From the NCBI GenBank assembly GCA_029465975.1, contig CM055739.1, positions 6,056,628 to 6,120,627 of the forward strand: 64,000 bases of DNA. The letters are read 5' to 3'. Positions 51,101-60,628 of the stretch are shown piece after piece (positions within the stretch are counted from its first letter, which is position 1; the number at the start of each line of letters is the position of its first letter). This DNA is from Dallia pectoralis. Taxonomy: Eukaryota > Chordata > Actinopteri > Esociformes > Umbridae. The position numbers were made by a program, and so were the translations under genes. The notes beneath the pieces are model-generated. The model saw nothing but the letters and a program-made list of their open reading frames with translations. It made no database searches and was not told the DNA's origin.

Positions 51101-54100
51101 AAAGTTTATATTTTGTTATTTAAAATGTTTAGCTTATTTGCCCCAAAGGCATGTATATGAAACCCTACGTAAAATGTTAATGACTGTCACCTAGAAAAAC
51201 ATAATTTACATAAATCGTTGTTGTTGCGGGGTTATTTTCCGGCTGTGTGAAACTGGATCAAATTATTACATGGAATCTATTGTCTTCGATATTTGTGTTC
51301 TGGCAGAATGAAGCAGAAAAAGACACCGAAATGCGACCTTGGATAGCTCCGTCCCGGAAAACCCGTGGCTAATTGTGTAGCGATTGATGTCACACAAACG
51401 CTAACTGCACGAATGTCCGTTACTACGCACTGGCCACGTCAGTAGTCCAGATCGTGCACCATTCCAATTCTCATTGTCAAGTGTCTACCTTCTCCGTCCC
51501 CGTCAGGCAAATTGATGAAACCTGTGACGTGGCGCAGCGGTGAATGACGTCAGCTAATGACATCATTTAGGTGAAGAGCGGGGATCTGCTTCGATGGTGC
51601 CTGCTCAGAGAAATCCAATAAAGTGCACGATGAGAAATGCCTGACAGTGACTGATGTGATTTGTGACCGCAGGGCCACACCGAATTAACGTTGTTTTACG
51701 TTTGGATGCAGTACAGAAACAAGGTTTATTTTCAGTACCGAGAAGAAACAGCGCGTAATTGCGCTTTCAATTTTCTCTCACATAGACACAGTGCAATTTA
51801 ACCTGTACCGAGGGCTGTTTTGGGGTAGGAACTAATGTAGTGCTTTTTATGTTTCTCTCACCTCTGACTGATGTTGTCCTCCAGTAGGTGGGGATAGGGG
51901 GGCAGATGGGACCCCAAAAGCATCCCCACACTCCACCCCTCCCTGCACGGAACCCCTGCCAAATGAGACGGTCGGCCTTGGGACACCAGAGGCACGCAGA
52001 CGTAGAGAGGAGGCTGTTAAACACTTGGCCAGCAAGGTACACGACTACAGATACACACAGCAAATTACACAACCCCCCATCCACAGACACACACATACAG
52101 CATATTACACAACCCCTATTCCACAGACACACAGCAAAATACACAATCCCCCATCCACACACACACACACACACAGCAAATTACACAACCCCTATTCCAC
52201 AGACACACACACAGCAAATTACACAACCCCCATCCACAGACACACACACACAGCAAATTACACAACCCCCCATCCACAGACACACACACACACACACAGC
52301 AAATTACACAACCCCTATTCCACAGACACACACACACAGCAAAATACACAATCCCCCATCCACAGACACACAGCAAATTACACAACCCCCCATCCACAGA
52401 CACACACACACAGCAAATTACACAACCCCTATTCCACAGACACACACACACAGCAAAATACACAATCCCCCATCCACACACACACACACACACACAGCAA
52501 ATTACACAACCCCTATTCCACAGACACACACACACACAGCAAATTACACAACCCCCATCCACAGACACACACACACAGCAAATTACACAACCCCCCATCC
52601 ACAGACACACACACACACACACAGCAAATTACACAACCCCTATTCCACAGACACACACACACAGCAATTTACACAACCCCCCATCCACAGACACACACAC
52701 ACACACAGCAAATTACACAACCCCTATTCCACAGACACACACACACACAGCAAATTACACAACCCCTATTCCACAGACACACACACACAGCAAAATACAC
52801 AATCCCCCATCCACACATACTCACAGCAAGATAAAGTATACATATGAGGAGACAATCTCTAACTCTTTCTCACACACACACACACAACATGTGTTATTTC
52901 TTGAATCACTGCCAATATATTCCCTACCTCGTTCAACCATACTTAATAACCTCTGAGATGAAGAGATGATGTTTCAGCTTCACCAAGTAATACTGAGAGG
53001 CAATGTTTATAGAGACTACTGAGAGACAGGGTTTAGAGAGACTATACTGAGAGACAGGGTTTAGAGAGACTATACTGGGAGACATGGTTTAGAGAGACTA
53101 TACTGAGAGACATGGTTTAGAGAGACTATACTGGGAGAAATGGTTTAGAGAGGCTATACTGGGAGGCAGGGTTTAGAGAGACTATACTGGGAGGCATGGT
53201 TTAGAGAGACAATACTGAGAGACATGGTTTAGGGAGACTATACTGGGAGGCAGGGTTTAGAGAGACTATACTGGGAGGAAGGGTTTAGAGAGACTATCCT
53301 GGGAGACATGGTTTAGAGAGACTATACTGGGAGACATGGTTTAAAGAGACTATCGTTGGAGACAGGGTTTAGAGAGACTATACTGAGAGTCAGGGTTTAT
53401 AGAGACTATACTGAGAGGCAGGGTTTAGAGAGACTATACTGAGAGGCAGGGTTTAGAGAGACTATACTGAGAGGCAGGGTTTAGAGAGACTATACTGGGA
53501 GACATGGTTTAGAGAGACTATACTGGGAGACAGGGTTTAGAGAGACTACTGAGAGGCTGGGTTTAGAGAGACTATACTGAGAGGCAGGGTTTAGAGAGAC
53601 TGTACTGAGAGGCAATGTTTAGAGAGACTATACTGCGAGGCCCTCTCTGAGTATATTTATACAAATTGGGATCAGATGGAGGAGGAGATTTCTATCTGAC
53701 TGTGTTTGTCATCCTTCTGTTTGTGGAGGTTTTGCCCATTTGATGAGTTCCTGAATTAAACATGACCCCTTGGTTTGGGATGGAAAACGGTACCAACGTG
53801 TTAAACAAGATGGTTCAATTCACCCACTCTAGACTAATGGGACCCTGAACAAGATTGTTTTTGAGGCCCCCATTCTAAGGCAATTCCCATTTTGTAGCCC
53901 ATCCCCCCAATTTAATGCATGCAAAACCAAATTAATTTATTTTTCCTTAGACAAAAAAATTAAGTACAGTTCTCCCAATTGACCCCATATTTGGGTTTTA
54001 TTAGAACTGTTCAACATTTGGTTTTGTCTTTAGAAAGCTGTGAAACAAGTATAAGCTCATTTTCTGGGCGGCATGTTGACAAGATGTTATAACTAGTTAT

Positions 54101-57100
54101 AACATTTTTGTTTAGTTAATAAAATGTCATCCTGGGTTCATAAAAACCCTATTATTTAGCACACTGCAGTATCAGGTTAAGTAATTACATCGACGCATTT
54201 ATGCAGTGAGACTTAACATACTGGGTACATTGTCATACATTATCATCACTCCGTCGAGTTCCAAAGACCGCAGTCCTGTTGGCCTTTGTTTCTTAGATGG
54301 ATTGTTTACTCTTGACATCTCTGCCTCACATTTTTTCCCAGTGTCTTTATGTGGATTTGGCATGGCTGCTTGATTAGCCATCTGTTAATTAGCAACTCAT
54401 CCAAGAAACTTTAAACGCTTGGAGAGAAACAAACAAACACTGATTCCTAAGATGGAAATACATTTAGACTAGGTTAAAGACTCCGGAAATGTGTTTAAGC
54501 TATAGACACTCGTGGAGTCAGATCTCCTTCAAGGGGTTGAAAGAGCATTATTGAAGTGCTGAAAGTGTTGGCGTCTCATCGTCTCTTTCTTCCTCTTCCT
54601 CGCTACCCCTCCCCTCCTCCGTGTGTTTCTTCAGGTGGTGTCCTACCACTTCTGCCAGGCTGACAACACCTACACCTGCCTGGTCCCGGAGTTTGTTCAC
54701 AGCACGGCGGCCCTCCTCTCCAGGGCTCCAAAGCTCAGCGGCTACAGAGAACTACTGCTGAGAGAACCCCACCTACAGAGCACGCTCAGCCTGCGTTCCT
54801 GTGTCCAGGACCCTGTCGCTGCCCTGCGCAGGGGAGTCCTGGAGCCCCTGGCCACCCTACGCAAGGGTACGTGACTAACTATCTCTCGCAGCCGATGTGT
54901 TCACATCCCAGGCCCTGTGAAGTGATGTCAGAGGGCCAGTATGGGGCGCTCTTCTTTGTAGTAGGGTGTCGTTTTGTCTGTGGTAAGAGTGGAGGCGTTG
55001 CCATGGTGTCATGGACCCATTTAATCCATGGTCACCTAAATTTACCCAAGGTCCTAGTGAACCTTTTTTTTACTTGAAATCTGATGTGTGCTGAGTGGTT
55101 TTGCACTTCGCTTGACGATGGTGTGAGGTCTTCTCATGTCTGAAATGGTGAACTCTAAGATCTTTTTTTAGATTACAATTTATAGTAAGTTGTAATATTT
55201 GTAATATTCTTTCCCCCGTCTTCAACGACAACACCTGCGGGCTGACTCACCATCTATGCACCTCCCTCTCAGACACACAGTTTGCATAATTACCATGTGC
55301 ACGAAACCCTTGATTACGACTCCCTGGTGAGCTGCTAGATCATTTTGGGATAATAAGGTCACTGATTGAAAGCGCCACAGGTTCTGACCCAAAAGTAAAC
55401 TTAGAAAAAAACGAATAAAAAGTGAAATGAATTGACAGCATCTGTGCCAGACAGTATCAGTGTTCGGTCCAATCAAAATTCATGGGCGGGACTAGGGCGG
55501 TCACGACAGTAGATGACAGACAATACTGTGTCATTTTAAACTAGGCCATCTCTGGTAACGTTCACTTGAAATACAGTCACGATTATGCAGCCAGTCAGCT
55601 GAACCAAGAAGTCTGTTGTTGACTACACTCCACCGATGTTATGGCCCGAGTCTCCACAGCAGGTGCAGCGCAATCATCATGTAATCTTCCTCTGGGTTGA
55701 GGCTGTGTGTGAATAAGCCATTTGGTCATGCTATGGATTGGACGAGATGGCCTTCCCTGGTGCATGGCAGCATTCCATGTGGCCGTGTCTGGCCGTATTT
55801 ACCGCCCAGGTATGGTGGAACAGGACAGATACGCCTCTATGAATATCCCGGTCCTGTGTTGTTGAAGTAACGTTTGCTATGATGAGCGTCTATAGGGGAG
55901 TAAAGCAGATGGTGCATTCACCTCCAGAAGAAGCGCGGTCCTCCATGACAATACTTGTAAACATACAGTGAGCCAGGATAAAGAAAGACTGGACGCTCCC
56001 CAGCTTAGTTTTCACATATTGGTCGTTAGCCCCCTGCTATATGAACCGCACTTTCACAATCGTTTAAATCTCTATAACAATGGAAGTGGATTTGAAGCAT
56101 ACATTTTTGTTTAACCCGACCACCATTCCATGCTCTGCTGTGTAGAGAGGAAGGTGCCTGAGGAAGACTATATCCTCCTAGTTGATGGCCTCAATGAGGC
56201 GGAGTTCCACAAGCCGGACTATGGAGACACCATCGCCTCCTTCATCACCAAGATCAACTCCAAGTTCCCTTCCTGGCTCAAACTCTTGGTGACTGTGAGG
56301 ACCTGCCTACTGGTGAGTAAACCACAGAGACACAGCTCTTATCAACTAGTAATAGTTGGCGTATGTGGGATCAGTTACATTCACTTCCAGTCACATGTTC
56401 CCTTATATGCTTTTCAAAGAGGAACATTGGAAATTGAAATAATTGACTTTTTGAAGAGGAACTAATGTGAACATGGCTACCGAATATTTTGTTGGACTGT
56501 GTTGTAGAACGGGTGTCGCTCGCCGCTGCTAAACTTTTGCTAAAAAAGCTGTGGTCAATCAGAATTTTCCCAATGTTCTCTGGCCTCATGGATTCATGTG
56601 GTAGGTTTTCGCTGGTCTGTATCAGAGGTACAGTCCCGCCCAACACATCTGCCTAACATAACCATCCCATAATCCTCCTGGATTACCCCGGCGGCCCCTA
56701 ATGCGAGCCTGTCTGCCTGATGTTATGTAACACGCACATAGTGTGTTTGTGGCACGTGTGGTGGCAAGACGTGTTAAAAGTTTATCTCCCTGCCTGATCT
56801 TTATTCCCCATCAGTCTGTTTCCCATTGGTCTTCTAACAGTAAGTAATAGCACCATTGGCCCGTTCCCAGGAAGTTGCCACTTTCCAGTTTTTGACACGG
56901 TCCCATCACGGTTGCTATGCAACCAGGGTACTGTGAAACCGTTGGATCATCACATGTTGACGGAATTGTGTAAGCCCAGCCAAGAAATCAAACAGCAGTA
57001 ATAATAATTAAATAATTACTTGGGGATTCATTATTTTTTTGTTTGTTCATGACCATACCTTTCTTTCTTTTCTTGGCTCGAAAGTCCTCATTCCTGATAG

Positions 57101-60100
57101 CATCTGTCACTTGGAGAGATTTGATGTGAATCAGTGAGAAAGCTCCTTCCATCCCAAATAACACCTACTTTTGGCCGGGACCCAAAGCTCTCCGTTCAAC
57201 AGCACTAAATAGCAAATAGGTGCTGCTAAACGTGTTACACAGTTACTGCGTGTCATGTTTCCAGGAGGCGTCAGAAGCCTGAGGTGATGGGCGACAGATT
57301 CTCCCTGACTAATCTGTTGTCCTGGCACAAATACCAATCCAAGAAGCCTACAACGCCGTTCCTATCATCACTATTACTTTGTGGTTTTCCTCGATCAACT
57401 AACCTGTCGCGACTACAGGACAGGGTTTTCTCTGCTCTGCCAGGAGGCGAACCCTAGAGTTCTCCGGTCTGTGAAGGATTTGTTTCTTTGTATTTACTGC
57501 CGATTCTCGCGTGGGAGTTGTGGTCACGAGAGTACGATCGTGTGATGTTTGTACTAAATCATACAGCAGGTGTTACTGAGAGGCAAGACTATAAACCTAC
57601 AAACTGGCTTTTCTATTTTGTAATGTGAATATATTAGCATACTGGATCATCGTAGAATAAACTGGCAAGTAATACAAATATATATTAAATATGTTTTCAC
57701 ATGGCGGGGCTAAAATGGCTGAATGATGTTTGTACTTTTTTTACACCAATGTTATCATCCAGCCAGTTACTACTATCAAGAGGTCTTCGCCAGAAATGAC
57801 ACCAAAACACTCTATCGCCCTCTAGTGAATTGGAGTGGGACCAGCGAGAGCATTACGTTAAAAGTGTCTGTTGCCCCTACCTACCATGCTCACACATAAG
57901 TGTTGTTTGGCAGTTTGTACTCTTAATCTCTGACGGTTAAGTGTTAAAGTGCACAACATGGATACATATACAATGTAATCGCTGTTCTCTGTCTCCACAG
58001 GAGATCACCAATCTCCTGCCCTTTCCCAGAATCACCTTAGATGACTTTCCAGAGAGCAGTGAGATCGGCAGCGACCTGAGTGACTACATCCAACGGCGTG
58101 TTATTGCCAGCCCTGAGATCGCCCTGAACGTCACCACGCCCAACGGCACCGCCCCGGACCCCCTCCTCCTCAGCAAGTTCAACACCCACCTGGCCTCCCG
58201 TAGCCAGGGCTCCTTTCTGTACCTCAAACTGATCCTGGACCTGTTCCAGTCAGCCAACCTGGTGCTCAAGGGAGGCAACTATATGGTGGTGCCTGTTTCT
58301 CTGGCTGAGGTAAATTAATTTGCCAATTTGTCGTTTTATTTGAGGCCTGAAACCAGATGTGTTTATTTAACACTCACAGCTGTGCTTCTGGGTTCAGGAT
58401 AGGGTCCCGTAGTTCAACATTATGGTGCAGTTGACCTTTAACCTTTTTATAAGGAGAGTAAGCCATGAAGTGTTCTGTAAAATATGTGCCCCATGTCATG
58501 AAAAACAATTGCTTTCAAATTTGGAATTTGATAGTTGACAAGGGTATGGTAGTGATTCCACTTATGATTATGTAAAACCACAAAAGACTCGACTATTTTT
58601 GTATTTTTTCTGTCCTTGACATTAGGTGTTCCTGCTTCAGTGCGGCACAGGGTTCAAAAGTGACCAGGCCTTTGAGCGGGCGCTACCAGTGCTTAACGTG
58701 GCACTGGCCTCATTGCACCCGATGACAGACGAGCAGCTTTTCCGGGCGCTGAACGCTGGGGGCATCAAAGGGGAAATGTCCTGGGAGGACTTCCAGCAGC
58801 GCATGGAGACTCTGGCCTCTTTTCTGGTGAGAAGCCAGAGGCGTGGCCACATGATGTTAGTTCCTTCCTAGTCTGTCCGTCAGACGATTTAAATTAACCA
58901 ACTGAAGCTGGAGACGTATGCATAAACTGGTGCTTTTCTCGCTAGAGCTGTGGTTCAAATAATGAATGATAGGAACAGGAATATTCTGCAAGCCGCTGTT
59001 CCCAGGTGACGACTTAGGATGTTTGACCTGGTGATCATATATCCACTTATCCACCTGATGTGATCTGGAAGCTCCTAGAGAAACCTGTCGATTCATGGCA
59101 ACACTGTGACCTTCCCAGGTGAGGCGCAGGGACGGGACCCGCATGCTCTTCCACCCCTCCTTCAGAGAGTGGCTGGTGTGGAGGGCAGACGGGGAGAGCA
59201 GCGAATTCCTCTGTGACCCCAGGAGTGGCCACGCTCTCCTGGCCTTCATGTTCTCCAGACAGGAGGGCAAGCTGAACCGACAGCAGACCATGGAGCTAGG
59301 CCACCATATCCTTAAAGCTCACATTTTCAAGGTATTAGCAAGTGTTTGTGTGCGTGTGTATGTGTATATATAGTCCAGACATTGGATGTCATTCTAAAGG
59401 CCACCTGAACAAAATTCGCCAAAGAAATATGAACCACTGGTGCGTTTACCTAAAATTTGTCTCTCTCCCTTTCTCTCTGTCTCTGTCAGGGTCAGAGTAG
59501 GAGAACAGGTGTGTCCTCCAGTGTTTTACAGGCTCTGTGGGTGAGCTACAGTACAGACAGTCTCTCTGCTGCCCTGGCGTCCCTCAGGAATCTCTACACA
59601 CCCAACGTGAAGGTGAGACGCACACACACACACACCTCTACACACCCAACATGAAGGTGAGACACACACACACTTCTAAGCACACAATGTGAAGGTGAGA
59701 CGTACACACACAGTACAGTCATACGCACACACACACACCTCTACACACCCAACATCAAGGTGAAATGTATTTTATAAATAACTCATAGTTGTTACAAAGT
59801 GCTTTTACAAACACCCAGCCTGAACCCAACAGAGCACACATCAACTGGGGTTTTGTGCACACAGGTGAGTCGTCTGTTGATTCTGGGCGGGGCCAGCGTT
59901 AGCGGGCGTTCTGAGGTGCTCGGCCGGGCTCCGGTGCTGGGCGTACATGCCCACCTGGGTCACACGGAGATGGTGTCCCTGCTGCTGGAGCTCGGGGCGC
60001 CCGTAGACTGCCCGTCGGACAGCGGGATGACACCCCTCTGTCTGGCCGCGGCGGCGGGACACAACGGATTGGTCGGCCTGCTCTGTAAGAAGGGAGCCAA

Positions 60101-60429
60101 GGTCAGTGCAGAGTAGCCGGACTTATGCATGCTCCGGTCTGTAGTCAAGGTTACCGTAAATCTGTTTGTGAACACTGGGAAATGGACTACGTAGATGGGA
60201 TTATAATTTGTGTTATTTTGCCGTAAAAGGTGGGTCACGTCGACAAGAATGGTCAGTGTGCCCTCGTCCACGCCGGGCTCAGGGGTCATCCGGACATCAT
60301 CCATAACCTGCTGACCCAGGACTGGGGCCCCGCCGAGGCTCAAGAGGGGCCCCACCAGCAACGGGTGAAGAGCCAAGTCCTGCAACAGGCCCTGACTGCC
60401 GCCTGCAGCATGGGACACACACACGTACG

Positions 60430-60462
<33 letters not shown>

Positions 60463-60628
60463 AACCAATACACACCCTTCACATTGGCAGTCCAACTTCT
60501 GAGCATTTGCGTTTAAAAGACATCCACCATATTGTCTCACTGGCAGGTGGCGAAGAGTCTACTGGAGCTAAAAGGCGAAGATACGGCCCTGCAAATAGAC
60601 ACTCCGGACACACTCTGGGGAGAGACTG
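32109..60628 (+). CDS. tanc1: Tanc1 scaffold protein, N-terminal 1103 codons (partial, 18 coding exons)
   Basis: Exons: 32109-32178, 34249-34452, 35518-35610, 40389-40522, 41619-41847, 42750-43022, 49599-49712, 49862-50143, 51885-52036, 54635-54866, 56146-56312, 58001-58309, 58626-58826, 59119-59331, 59490-59612, 59865-60101, 60230-60424, 60547-60628. All phases join, and 3,310 nt are seen; the rest lies right of the window. The start is MFKAVFGWSRKEEK. A Ser/Pro-rich head (SISLPSSPLVPRR, ELMTRLGFLLGEGTP, SSLVMPRPNSVA) precedes a P-loop NTPase-like region with Walker A GDVGFGKTA (residues 430-438) and Walker-B-like LLVDGLNE (about 605-612). A helical region follows (FHPSFREWLVWRADGE), and ankyrin repeats start at about 933. 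TANC1 is a postsynaptic-density scaffold with ANK and TPR repeats. The pkp4 neighbour favours tanc1 over tanc2. The acceptor at 51881-51887 is a tandem CAGTAG (NAGNAG), allowing loss or gain of one codon. Confidence 0.95.
32682..32704 (+). repeat. (AT)n microsatellite
   Basis: Run of AT dinucleotides in the first coding intron of tanc1. Confidence 0.85.
32705..34245 (+). other. tanc1: tanc1 intron, nothing else recognised
   Basis: The remainder of the intron between the ATG exon and the exon at 34249. It is AT-rich with no repeat structure or RNA gene that I can support. The acceptor has two in-frame choices (exon start 34246 or 34249). Confidence 0.5.
35207..35235 (+). repeat. (AC)n microsatellite
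   Basis: About 14 AC units in the tanc1 intron before the exon at 35518. Confidence 0.9.
36899..37110 (+). repeat. 15-base minisatellite
   Basis: About 13-14 copies of a unit close to ggtctgtgctggggt. Because 15 is divisible by three, long frames stay open on both strands. On the minus strand they read as five-residue repeats of the type T-P-A-Q-T. There is no sign of splicing or conservation, so this is an intronic minisatellite rather than a gene. Confidence 0.85.
39530..39680 (+). repeat. Purine-rich GAGATGGAG/GAAAGA repeat
   Basis: Tandem purine blocks (gagatggagaaagagatgg and ggaagagaaggtgaaagag), with a larger duplicated segment (39567-39597 and 39615-39645). Such polypurine tracts can adopt triplex structure. 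The overlapping Glu/Lys/Met-rich frames are artefacts. Confidence 0.75.
40523..41618 (+). other. tanc1: tanc1 intron containing a 31-base minisatellite
   Basis: A 1.1-kb intron. The left quarter is the tandem array at 40722-40990. The rest is unremarkable and ends in a long pyrimidine tract before the acceptor at 41617-41618. Confidence 0.6.
40722..40990 (+). repeat. 31-base minisatellite, about 8.5 copies, with palindromic core
   Basis: Very regular array, with unit starts spaced exactly 31 bases apart. The first six copies are virtually identical; copies 7 and 8 carry a few substitutions, and the array dies out at copy 9. Each unit holds the inverted repeat TCTAC-tgtac-GTAGA. It is not a CRISPR array: there are no unique spacers, and this is an intron. 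Confidence 0.95.
41848..42749 (+). other. tanc1: tanc1 intron, nothing recognised
   Basis: A 0.9-kb intron with ordinary AT-rich sequence. No repeat or RNA gene is supported. Confidence 0.5.
44437..44910. mobile_element. Foldback element / MITE-like inverted repeat, 474 bp
   Basis: The left end begins TCTATGGAGTTACATTTG, and the right end is its reverse complement (CAAATGTAACTCCATAGA). Similarity continues inward for roughly 130-150 bases on each side, including matching agaacaaacaaaattatt and aatgcaaaacatcc blocks, so the DNA can fold into a long hairpin. The centre (about 44580-44760) is unrelated sequence rich in T and repeating tttttgctctc. No convincing target-site duplication is visible next to either end, and there is no transposase. 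The palindrome explains the similar open frames on both strands. The superfamily is not assigned. Confidence 0.85.
46720..46909 (+). repeat. Degenerate CCCTAA-like tract
   Basis: About 190 bases dominated by variants of ccctaa, cctaac and acctac, in a tanc1 intron. It resembles vertebrate telomere sequence on the C-rich strand but is highly degenerate. A similar, weaker tract lies in a pkp4 intron near 23210-23290. Confidence 0.75.
47196..48150 (+). repeat. Minisatellite with higher-order repeat of about 340 bp
   Basis: The base unit is about 23-35 bases (gagagacctggtgtagctgagca with a variable GA run). Marker variants recur at long range: gacttgatggagttcagcag occurs at 47351, 47691 and 48033 (spacing 340 and 342). 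The variants between them keep the same order. So blocks of about ten basic units were duplicated as a whole. Minus-strand open frames rich in SLS and QLHQVSL are artefacts of the repeat. Confidence 0.93.
48555..49095 (+). repeat. Pyrimidine minisatellite, 26-base unit with a 52-base derivative
   Basis: Units close to ttcccctcctccatcttctc plus tctatc (26 bases) tandemly repeat in the left half. In the right half a pair of variant units forms a 52-base period (catccttcctctcc at 48928 and 48980). Nearly every base is C or T. The forward frames with SLYLPLLHLL-type repeats are not genes. Confidence 0.93.
49719..49743 (+). repeat. (GT)n microsatellite beside a splice donor
   Basis: The run begins six bases after the donor of the exon ending at 49712, within the 149-bp intron. 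Short intronic GT runs near donors can affect splicing. Confidence 0.85.
50144..51884 (+). other. tanc1: tanc1 intron of 1.7 kb
   Basis: Contains the 10-base-unit repeat at 50274-50452. The rest is AT-rich, becoming GC-richer from about 51300, with no gene recognised. Confidence 0.55.
50274..50452 (+). repeat. 10-base tandem repeat (GTAGACCACT/GTAGACCTCT)
   Basis: About 17 units of a ten-base motif alternating accactgtag, acctctgtag and acctctgaag. Confidence 0.85.
52051..52822 (+). repeat. Composite (AC)n-AGCAAATTACACAACCCC minisatellite
   Basis: About 18-20 units, each made of a variable CA run, agcaaattacacaacccc (or an aaaatacacaatcccc variant) and a ctattccacagacac or ccatccacagacac block. 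It begins 14 bases past the exon end at 52036. It is free of stops in two forward frames and part of a reverse frame, including the frame of the preceding exon. Confidence 0.93.
52985..53640 (+). repeat. 28-base minisatellite, about 23 copies
   Basis: Units of the form actatactgagagacagg followed by gtttagagag, with common variants gggaggcagg and gggagacatgg. It separates cleanly from the previous repeat by about 160 bases of unique DNA. Confidence 0.93.
54867..56145 (+). other. tanc1: tanc1 intron, nothing recognised
   Basis: A 1.3-kb intron of ordinary composition between the exons at 54635-54866 and 56146-56312. No repeat array or RNA gene is seen. Confidence 0.5.
56313..58000 (+). other. 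tanc1: tanc1 intron, nothing recognised
   Basis: A 1.7-kb intron. The flanking exons join in phase 0 and together keep the family length, so no coding exon is missing. Confidence 0.5.
59591..59765 (+). repeat. tanc1: Tandem repeat that copies the exon end and splice donor
   Basis: The exon ending at 59612 finishes with ctacacacccaacgtgaag followed by GTGAGAC. Near-copies of this exon-donor segment follow in the intron at about 59635-59663, 59673-59702 and 59739-59765, separated by CA runs. The first two intronic copies keep a perfect AAG|GTGAGA donor. The last has CAAG|GTGAAA. Confidence 0.85.
60434..60461 (+). repeat. (AC)n microsatellite beside a splice donor
   Basis: About 14 CA units starting ten bases after the donor of the exon ending at 60424. 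The same exon itself ends in an ACACAC run. Confidence 0.85.

Larger units (their letters stand above)
52037..54634 (+). other. tanc1: tanc1 intron of 2.6 kb, half of it minisatellite
   Basis: Two unrelated minisatellites occupy 52051-52822 and 52985-53640. The remaining 1 kb before the acceptor at 54633-54634 is AT-rich and unremarkable. Confidence 0.65.

Noticed and set aside
51888..52847. 319-codon forward frame rich in THTHT
   Set aside because: It overlaps the tanc1 exon in the wrong frame and then runs through the CA-rich minisatellite. The tanc1 family frame is the other one.
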